Assembly (NCBI GenBank): GCA_937928755.1
Contig: CALEZI010000114.1
Location: forward strand, 1-27,286
Direction: 5' to 3'
Length of the DNA stretch: 27,286 bases
Source: an uncultured Rhodanobacteraceae bacterium
Lineage (GTDB): Bacteria; Pseudomonadota; Gammaproteobacteria; Xanthomonadales; SZUA-5
In this document: positions 1 through 5,391 of the stretch, one piece after another
Layout: each line of letters opens with the position of its first letter
Position numbering within the stretch: the first letter of the stretch is position 1
Notes under the pieces: model-generated
Databases searched by the model: none
What the model saw: the letters and a program-made list of their open reading frames with translations, nothing else
Told to the model about the DNA's origin: nothing
Translations under genes and position numbers: made by a program

Positions 1-32
1 GCCCCCAGCCCCGCCTTTCGGATGGAGTCGCG

Positions 33-512
33 GTGCGCCTGACGGCGAAACGCGGCCCCATCAAGGCGCGTGGTTTCACTCTTCTCGAGATGATCGTCGT
101 GCTGCTGATCATCGCCACCATGGCGACGCTGCTGGGCACCTCGATCGTCGGTCGGCTGGACAGCGTCAAGGTCGCCACGGCGGCGCGCGATCTCACGGCA
201 GCGCTGCGCCACACGCGCAGCCAGGCGATCCTGCATCGCGAGGAGCGGTTCCTCGAAGTCGACCTCGACAGCAAGAGTTACCTGGCGCCGGGTCGCGGCG
301 CCGTTGAACTGCCCGAGGCGATGGAGCTGAAGCTGCTGACGGCGCAGTCCGAAGTCAGCAGCGACAAGATTGGGCGCATCCGCTTCTTCGCCGACGGCGG
401 CTCCACCGGCGGCCGCGTGACCCTGATTTCGGGCGGTCGCACCTGGAAGGTCAATGTGTCCTGGCTGACCGGCGAGATCGAGATGGATGATGGCCGCAAG
501 GAGCGACGATGA
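33..512 (+). CDS. gspH: Type II secretion minor pseudopilin GspH
   Basis: This is a 159-aa minor pseudopilin of the T2SS. It assembles near the tip of the periplasmic pseudopilus that pushes folded exoproteins through the secretin. Residues 8-19 show the class III prepilin signature: a short basic leader ending at Gly14, then Phe15-Thr-Leu-Leu-Glu19 (the conserved Glu5 of the mature protein), then a hydrophobic helix to about residue 36. The prepilin peptidase would cut after Gly14 and N-methylate Phe15. I chose the GTG start at 33 because GGAG lies at 24-27 with a 5-base spacer. The frame is open back to the window edge, but no other start codon lies in it. The stop overlaps the gspI start in ATGA, so translation is probably coupled. 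Its place before gspI and gspJ supports H rather than G. Confidence 0.9.
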   Translation: MRLTAKRGPIKARGFTLLEMIVVLLIIATMATLLGTSIVGRLDSVKVATAARDLTAALRHTRSQAILHREERFLEVDLDSKSYLAPGRGAVELPEAMELKLLTAQSEVSSDKIGRIRFFADGGSTGGRVTLISGGRTWKVNVSWLTGEIEMDDGRKERR

Positions 513-1045
513 AGCAGGGAAAAGGAAAATGGAAAATGGAAAAAGGCAGGGCGTGCGCGCGTGCAGTCCTTTTTCCTTTTTCCTTTTTCCTTTTTCCATC
601 TGCCGCTGACTGCGGAGCGCCTCCACCGATTTCGCGCCGCAAGCGCCAGCAAGGCGGTTTCACTCTCCTCGAAGTCCTCGTTGCGTTCATCGTCTTCGTG
701 ATGATCTTCGGTGCCGTGCTTGAAGCGCTGGGCATGGCGATGCGCAACACGCGGCGCTCGGCCGAGGTCAGCGAGGCGGCGCTGTGGGCGCAGTCGAAGC
801 TGGATGCGCTCGGCACCATCGAAGAACTGGAGGAAGGCAGCGACAGTGGCGAGTTCAACCGCCGCTACCGTTGGCAACTGGATGTGCGCAAGGCGGAGAT
901 CGCGCGTGAGGATGGCATCTCGGCCGACAGTTTCCCGGTCGACCTGTATCGCGTCGAGCTGGTGGTGTCGTGGGGCGACCGCAATCGGCGCACCGAGCAG
1001 CGCTTCGTGACCCTGCGCTCGATGCTGAAAGAGGGGCAGTTCTGA
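509..1045 (+). CDS. gspI: Type II secretion minor pseudopilin GspI with a 50-residue leader
   Basis: This is a 178-aa minor pseudopilin (GspI) that forms the pseudopilus tip complex with GspJ and GspK. The prepilin processing site is Gly50-Phe51, followed by Thr-Leu-Leu-Glu55 and a hydrophobic helix. The start is fixed by the ATGA overlap with the gspH stop at 509-512. The leader is therefore 50 residues long, against roughly 6-10 in ordinary GspI. The extra residues come from a palindromic repeat at 517-597. It encodes a Lys/Gly-rich stretch (residues 3-13) and a Phe/Pro-rich hydrophobic stretch (about 21-30), and then the normal basic leader resumes (RRKRQQGG). An internal start just before the true leader would avoid the insert, but I see no good ribosome binding site there. 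Family assignment is firm; the form of leader actually made is open. Confidence 0.88.
   Translation: MKQGKGKWKMEKGRACARAVLFPFSFFLFPSAADCGAPPPISRRKRQQGGFTLLEVLVAFIVFVMIFGAVLEALGMAMRNTRRSAEVSEAALWAQSKLDALGTIEELEEGSDSGEFNRRYRWQLDVRKAEIAREDGISADSFPVDLYRVELVVSWGDRNRRTEQRFVTLRSMLKEGQF
517..597 (+). repeat. Palindromic heptamer-armed repeat inserted in the gspI leader region
   Basis: This is an imperfect inverted repeat with 30-base arms at 517-546 and 568-597 and a 21-base loop. The arms match at 27 of 30 positions. The right arm is four perfect copies of CCTTTTT plus CC. The left arm is four degenerate copies of the complementary unit (GGGAAAA, GGAAAAT, GGAAAAT, GGAAAAA). The 81-base length keeps the gspI frame open. 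A clear relative sits at the same place in gspJ (1051-1135). It looks like a dispersed non-autonomous palindrome rather than native pseudopilin sequence. No transposase or flanking duplication is evident. Confidence 0.85.
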
Positions 1046-1812
1046 TGGGCCGGGAAAAGGGAAAAGGGAAAATGGAAAAGGGGAGTGCCAGAGCGGCGCT
1101 GTTCCATTTTCCGTTTTCCTTCTTCCTTTTTCCCGCTTCTGGCGCGCGCCCGAGCGCACGCCAGAAGGGCTTCACCCTCATCGAACTCCTCATCGCCATG
1201 ACCCTGGTGGCGCTGCTGATGATGATGGTCTACGAGGGCTTGCGCACCGGGCAGCGCGCGGCGGAGACCGGGCAGGCGTTCATCGACCGCACCAATCGTC
1301 TGCGCATTACCCACGAGTTCGTGCGCCAGCAGGTCGGACGCCTGATGCCGTTGGCCTACAAGCAGGAAGCGTCCACCGGCAAGCTGTTCATGTTCGAGGG
1401 CGATGGCGAGAAGATCCGTTACGTCGGGCCGATGCCGGGTTATCTCGGTTACGGCGGCACCTACGTCCAGGAGCTGGAACTGGTCCGCGATGGACGTTTC
1501 CGCTCGTTGGTGTTCCGCTACTGGCTGCACAACGGCTTCGACGAAAAGGACATCGATGAGTCGTTGCCGCCGATCCAGTTGTTGTCCGGGATCCGCGACG
1601 GCAGCTTCCAGTTCAAGGGGCTCGATCCGGAGGGCAAGGTCGGCGACTGGGAGCAGGACTGGGAAGATCCGCAATTGACGCCGCTGTCGATCAAGCTGGA
1701 ACTGGAGATGAGCCCGGAGAGCCGCATCGACTGGCCGTTGCTGGAGATCGTCATGATGGTGGACGGTGGCGCAACGCGTGGCTTCAACACCGGCATGCTG
1801 CCGTCGGGATGA
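1045..1812 (+). CDS. gspJ: Type II secretion minor pseudopilin GspJ with a 42-residue leader
   Basis: This is a 255-aa minor pseudopilin GspJ, partner of GspI and GspK at the pseudopilus tip. The processing site is Gly42-Phe43, followed by Thr-Leu-Ile-Glu47 and the hydrophobic helix LLIAMTLVALLMMMVYEGL. The ATG at 1045 overlaps the gspI stop in TGATG, which favours it over an in-frame upstream start at 970 lying inside gspI. Like gspI, its leader is lengthened by a palindromic repeat (1051-1135). The insert encodes a basic stretch (residues 3-13) and then a Phe-rich hydrophobic stretch ending FSFFLFP. The rest of the protein reads as an ordinary GspJ of about 200 residues. The next gene, gspK, begins 7 bases after the stop. 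Confidence 0.88.
   Translation: MGREKGKGKMEKGSARAALFHFPFSFFLFPASGARPSARQKGFTLIELLIAMTLVALLMMMVYEGLRTGQRAAETGQAFIDRTNRLRITHEFVRQQVGRLMPLAYKQEASTGKLFMFEGDGEKIRYVGPMPGYLGYGGTYVQELELVRDGRFRSLVFRYWLHNGFDEKDIDESLPPIQLLSGIRDGSFQFKGLDPEGKVGDWEQDWEDPQLTPLSIKLELEMSPESRIDWPLLEIVMMVDGGATRGFNTGMLPSG
1051..1135 (+). repeat. Palindromic heptamer-armed repeat inserted in the gspJ leader region
   Basis: This is an imperfect inverted repeat with 32-base arms at 1051-1082 and 1104-1135, five mismatches and a 21-base loop, the same loop length as the copy in gspI. The left arm repeats the 7-base unit GGGAAAA three times and then TGGAAAA. The right arm has C/T-rich units with more drift than in gspI. It is a second member of the family at 517-597, also in frame and also just after the start codon of a pseudopilin gene. 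The loops differ in sequence between the two copies. Confidence 0.83.
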
Positions 1813-1819
1813 TCGCGCC

Positions 1820-2716
1820 TTGAACCGGTACAGACAGAAAGGCATTGCGCTGATCCTGGTGCTCTGGGTATCCGTGCTGATCGCGGTATTGCTGGCGAGC
1901 TTCAGCCTGAGCGCGCGTGTCGAAGCGCTGCAGGGGCGCAATCTGCTCGACTCCACGCGTGCGCGCTATGCCGCGGAAGCCGGCTTGCATCGGGCTGCCT
2001 ACGAACTGCGCGGCAGCAACCCGGACACGCGCTGGGTGGCCGATGGACGCATCTACCCGATCGAATTCGAGGGTTTCGAGATCGAGGTCGAAATCTACGA
2101 CGAGACCGGCAAGGTCGACATCAACGTGGCCGACGGCGTGCTGCTGGCGGCGATGTTCAAATTCGGCGGCCTGGATGAGGTCGAAGCCGACGCCTTGGCC
2201 GCCGCCGTGATGGATTGGCGCGATCCGGACGATCTGATCAGCGTCAACGGTGCCGAGGAGAGGGAATACCAGGCGGCCGATCGCAGTTACAAGCCGCGCA
2301 ACGCACCGTTCGAGACGGTTTCCGAGATTCAACAGGTGCTGGGCATGAGTTTTGAGCTGTACCGGGAACTTGAGCCGCTGATGACCATCTATTCCGGACG
2401 TGCTCAGCCCAATCCGGCGTTCGCGTCTCCCGAAGTCCTGCAACTGATACCCGGCATGAATTCCGATCTGGTGACCATGTTCGTACAGCAGCGTCAGCAG
2501 GTGCCGGGTGGACCAGGGCAGCCGTTACCCCTGGTCTTGCCCGACGGCACACCCGTGGTGGCGCAGGGTGGGGGCCTTACGTACACTATCCGGTCCCGTG
2601 CCGCACTGCCGGGCGGCGCCAGCGCCAGCCTGGAGGCGACCGTGCGGCTCGGTGCGAGCGTGGTGGCGCGGCGTCCGTTCCGTATCGTGCGCTGGCGCGA
2701 TGGCGAAGCGAAGTGA
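1820..2716 (+). CDS. gspK: Type II secretion minor pseudopilin GspK
   Basis: This is GspK, about 298 aa, the large minor pseudopilin that caps the pseudopilus. The N-terminus has a basic leader ending at Gly8, then IALILVLWVSVLIAVLLASF. The usual Glu5 is absent, as is normal for GspK. The sequence then shows GspK-type features: AAEAGLHRAAYEL, YDETGKVDINVAD and an acidic segment VMDWRDPDDL. The TTG at 1820 gives a leader of normal length and sits 7 bases after gspJ. GTG codons in the same frame at 1766 and 1778 would overlap gspJ and add an unlikely extension. The start is thus inferred. The gene is followed by the only sizeable gap in the operon (2717-2942). Confidence 0.87.
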   Translation: MNRYRQKGIALILVLWVSVLIAVLLASFSLSARVEALQGRNLLDSTRARYAAEAGLHRAAYELRGSNPDTRWVADGRIYPIEFEGFEIEVEIYDETGKVDINVADGVLLAAMFKFGGLDEVEADALAAAVMDWRDPDDLISVNGAEEREYQAADRSYKPRNAPFETVSEIQQVLGMSFELYRELEPLMTIYSGRAQPNPAFASPEVLQLIPGMNSDLVTMFVQQRQQVPGGPGQPLPLVLPDGTPVVAQGGGLTYTIRSRAALPGGASASLEATVRLGASVVARRPFRIVRWRDGEAK

Positions 2717-2801
2717 GCTTCGCGCCGAATCCGGCAGATCCAGACCGTAATCGACTCAGGGTATTGATGGGCATGAGTTTGCTTGACGTGGGCACAGAGA
2801 A

Positions 2802-2924
2802 GGGCGCGAGGGCACGCGGGTGCCGGCGTCGGCATTGCCCCGCAGCCGGTAGGCGCCGGCTCGCCTGCGCATGCCCGCCGCCTGCGGCCGCGTCGTCTCC
2901 TTGCGCCCGCTTGCCCTTGCGCCC
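2802..2924. repeat. Long GC-rich palindrome in the gspK-gspL gap
   Basis: The arms 2802-2823 and 2903-2924 are 22 bases each and complementary at 19 positions. Two of the three mismatches would be G-U pairs in RNA. The loop is 79 bases. The left arm starts GGGCGCGAGGGCACGCGGG, with a purine-rich unit of about 8 bases. It is a different sequence from the A/G-rich repeats in gspI and gspJ, but the plan of short-unit arms folding back is the same. It fills most of the 226-base gap between gspK and gspL, where neighbouring genes otherwise overlap or nearly touch. I see no gene in the gap. It may attenuate or stabilise the polycistronic mRNA. Confidence 0.65.
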
Positions 2925-2942
2925 CCGCGACCGCTCGCACTC

Positions 2943-4073
2943 ATGCTCGACCTGATCCAGAAGCCTTTGCGGCGGCTGCGGCAACGCTATGAAAAGAGCG
3001 GAGTCGCGCAATTCCTGACGTGGTGGCGTTCCGAGCTGCTGGCCGCGTTGCCGCCCGCCTGGCGCGAGTGGCTGGCCGCAGAGCGGGCGCTGGTCACGCT
3101 GGTTCCGTTGGCGGATGGCTGGTTGGTCAGGCGATTGCGCGGTGGACACGTCGAAAGCGAAGAAACCGTAGCCGCCGACCGCGAATTGCTGGCGCAGAGC
3201 GCCGAGCGCCTGCGCCCCGAGCAGGAACAGGCGCCGCGGCAGGTGCTGCTGCTGCCGGTCGAGCGCACGCTGCGCCGACGACTGACGCTGCCGTTGGCGG
3301 CCGAGGAGCACCTGGCGTCCGTGCTTGCGTTCGAAATGGATCGGCAGACCCCGTTTCGCGCCGATCAGATCTACTTCGATCATCGCATCCACAAGCGCGA
3401 CCAGTCCGCGCGTACCATGCTGGTGGAACTGCTGGCAGTGCCGCGCGGCGTGCTCGATCAAGTGCTGCAGAGCGTCGGCAGCCTGCCGCTCGACGCCGCT
3501 GACGTGGCCAATGGTGGGGTGCCGGCGGGTTTCAACCTGCTGCCGCCCGACCGCCGCGCGCGTCGCGTCGACAAGCGTTTGCGCCTGAATCTGATTCTTG
3601 CGGTGTCCGCAGTGGCCCTGTTGTGGCTGGTGATGTGGCAATCGCTGGCGCTGCGCGAACAGGCGATCGAGCGCCTCAACGAAGAAAAGTCGGTCGCCAG
3701 CGCAGCCGCGATGCAGAGCGCCGAACTCAAGCGACAACTGCGCGACGCCATCGAAGGCGCCAACTTCCTGGCCAGACGCAAGGCCGAGCAGGCGGTCGCG
3801 GTGGACGTATTGGCCGAAGTGACGCGCCTGGTGCCTGACGATACCTGGCTGGAGCGCCTGTCGTTCGTCGGCGCGCAAGTCCAGTTGCAGGGTCAATCGG
3901 CGCGCGCCGACAAGCTGATCGGCATCCTCACGGAATCGCGCTGCCTGGAGAAACCGCAATTCCAGGGGATCATCATGCCAGATGGTGCCACCGGCAAAGA
4001 ACGATTCAGCCTTGTCGCCGACCTCAAGACCGGAGCCTGCCATGGCACTGACACTGCTGCCGGCTCCCGGTAA
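2943..4073 (+). CDS. gspL: Type II secretion inner-membrane platform protein GspL
   Basis: This is a 376-aa GspL/XpsL. It links the cytoplasmic secretion ATPase GspE to the periplasmic part of the machine. Residues 1-220 form the cytoplasmic actin-like (PilM-type) half. One transmembrane helix lies at about 222-241, and the periplasmic part is PilN-like with a coiled-coil start (REQAIERLNEEKSV) and a ferredoxin-like tail. The ATG at 2943 was chosen because the protein then opens MLDLIQKPLRRL. The frame is open upstream to 2871, but that extension translates the palindrome and is Pro/Arg-rich. The 3' end overlaps gspM by 32 bases. The assignment rests on gene order and topology as well as sequence. 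Confidence 0.87.
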   Translation: MLDLIQKPLRRLRQRYEKSGVAQFLTWWRSELLAALPPAWREWLAAERALVTLVPLADGWLVRRLRGGHVESEETVAADRELLAQSAERLRPEQEQAPRQVLLLPVERTLRRRLTLPLAAEEHLASVLAFEMDRQTPFRADQIYFDHRIHKRDQSARTMLVELLAVPRGVLDQVLQSVGSLPLDAADVANGGVPAGFNLLPPDRRARRVDKRLRLNLILAVSAVALLWLVMWQSLALREQAIERLNEEKSVASAAAMQSAELKRQLRDAIEGANFLARRKAEQAVAVDVLAEVTRLVPDDTWLERLSFVGAQVQLQGQSARADKLIGILTESRCLEKPQFQGIIMPDGATGKERFSLVADLKTGACHGTDTAAGSR

Positions 4074-4650
4074 GGGCAAACCGGTCGCGATCGGCCTGGC
4101 GCTGCTGGCGCTCGGGCTGGTTTACCTGGTGCTGTTCCATGGGTTCATCGCCCAGCACATCGCTTATGCCAGCGAAATTTCCGAACTCAAGGACGCCGAA
4201 CTGCGCTTTCGTCAGGTGGCTGCGCAACGTCCGCAGATCGAGCAGCGTCTGGCCGAAGTGCGCCAGTTCCAGGCGGGCGCCAACTACTTCCTGCCCGAGG
4301 ACAGCTTCGATCTGGCTGCGGCCAATCTCAACAGCCAGCTGAAGCAGATCATCGCCGAAAAGGCGCGCGATCCGCAGCGCTGCCAGTTGATCAGCAGCCA
4401 GAACGAGCGCCCGACCGCGCCCGAGCCGTACCAGCGCGTGGTGGTCAAGGTGCGCATGCGCTGCGACCTCGACGACCTCACCGAAATCCTCTACGAGCTG
4501 GAAAACGCCACGCCGTTCCTGTTCGTGATCGAACTGAATCTGTATCAGCAACAGATGTTCCAGGGCGGCATGCCGCAGCCCAACCTCGGCGACATGGATG
4601 CTCGCTTCGACGTCTACGGCTACATTCGCAAGCCCGGAGGCCAGGGATGA
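4042..4650 (+). CDS. gspM: Type II secretion protein GspM
   Basis: This is a 202-aa bitopic inner-membrane protein of the GspM/XpsM type, a partner of GspL. It has a short cytoplasmic tail (residues 1-13), one transmembrane helix (about 14-32) and a periplasmic domain. The latter begins with a coiled coil (YASEISELKDAELRFRQV) and ends in a ferredoxin-like fold. The ATG at 4042 has GGAG upstream (4032-4035) and lies inside the gspL end. The last bases overlap the next gene in ATGA. It resembles PilO-like proteins in plan, but the T2SS context decides the name. Confidence 0.85.
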   Translation: MALTLLPAPGKGKPVAIGLALLALGLVYLVLFHGFIAQHIAYASEISELKDAELRFRQVAAQRPQIEQRLAEVRQFQAGANYFLPEDSFDLAAANLNSQLKQIIAEKARDPQRCQLISSQNERPTAPEPYQRVVVKVRMRCDLDDLTEILYELENATPFLFVIELNLYQQQMFQGGMPQPNLGDMDARFDVYGYIRKPGGQG

Positions 4651-5381
4651 AGCGCGACCTTGGCCAATGGATGACGCTGGTGCTCGGCGCCCTGTGCGGC
4701 CTGCTGGCACTGATCGCCACCCTGCAGTCGCTGGGTGTAGGGTCGGGCTATCGTTTGCTGAGCGACGAGGAAACGACACTCGACGCCGACCTGATGCAGC
4801 CGATGCGGCAGGTCGAGTTCAAACTGCCGGCGTTTGCGCAATACATCGAGATTGGCCAGCGCCCGTTGTTCACCAACGATCGCAAGCCGCGACCGATCGA
4901 CGACAAGGCGGGCGCCGCGGTGGCAACCGATGCGCCGCCGCCGGTGCCGTTGAATGCCACGCTGCTCGGCGTGCTCATCGATCCCGACCACCAGGTGGCG
5001 ATCCTGCGCGACAACGCCTCGAGTTCGGTCATCCGCGTGCGTCAGGGCATGCCGCTGCCGGGCGACCTGTCCGGCTGGACGCTGCAGGAACTTGCGCCGC
5101 GCAAGGCGATCTTTGACGGGGGGGCGCAGCAGGGCACGGCCGAGCTCAAGCTGGACATGTCGAAGACGCCCGCAGGTCCGCCGGTGCCGCCGCCGGGCAT
5201 GGTCCCGCCGGCCGCGAATGCGCAAGCCGGGCAGCAGCCAGGCCAGCCGCAGGCGTCCCCGCAACCGTTGCCGACCGATGAGGCTGCGCGTCAGGCCGAA
5301 GTACAGCGAATCATCGAGCAGCGGCGGGCGCAGATGCGCGCCGAGGCCGAGAAGATGAACCAGCAGCAAGGGAAGCAGTAA
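4647..5381 (+). CDS. gspN: Type II secretion protein N, XpsN-type (GspC-like)
   Basis: This is a 244-aa protein that matches the position and layout of Xanthomonas XpsN, which does the job of GspC: coupling the inner-membrane platform to the secretin. The N-terminus has a short basic cytoplasmic tail and one transmembrane helix (about residues 9-28). A periplasmic homology-region-like domain follows at about 75-165 (LNATLLGVLIDPDHQVAILRD). The C-terminus is a Pro/Gln-rich linker (about 170-210) and a charged helical tail (AARQAEVQRIIEQRRAQ). No PDZ domain is visible. Its start overlaps the gspM stop by 4 bases and gspD follows 10 bases later, so the secretin and its partner are made together. 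The gspN name follows Xanthomonas usage and is not the inner-membrane GspN of Klebsiella. Confidence 0.82.
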   Translation: MKRDLGQWMTLVLGALCGLLALIATLQSLGVGSGYRLLSDEETTLDADLMQPMRQVEFKLPAFAQYIEIGQRPLFTNDRKPRPIDDKAGAAVATDAPPPVPLNATLLGVLIDPDHQVAILRDNASSSVIRVRQGMPLPGDLSGWTLQELAPRKAIFDGGAQQGTAELKLDMSKTPAGPPVPPPGMVPPAANAQAGQQPGQPQASPQPLPTDEAARQAEVQRIIEQRRAQMRAEAEKMNQQQGKQ

Positions 5382-5391
5382 GGAGAGTTTG

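Noticed and set aside
1..42. Open frame ending at a TGA at 40-42, possibly the 3' end of gspG
   Set aside because: The translation (ending MESRCA) does not resemble the GspG C-terminus and only 13 codons are visible, too little to support a gene.
1766..1819. Upstream GTG starts for gspK
   Set aside because: They would add 14-18 residues overlapping gspJ and spoil the short leader expected before Gly-Ile-Ala. TTG at 1820 gives a normal leader.
2586..4079. 497-codon minus-strand frame opposite gspL
   Set aside because: GspL on the plus strand has the expected topology and gene order. The antisense translation is Gln/His/Arg-rich and motif-free.
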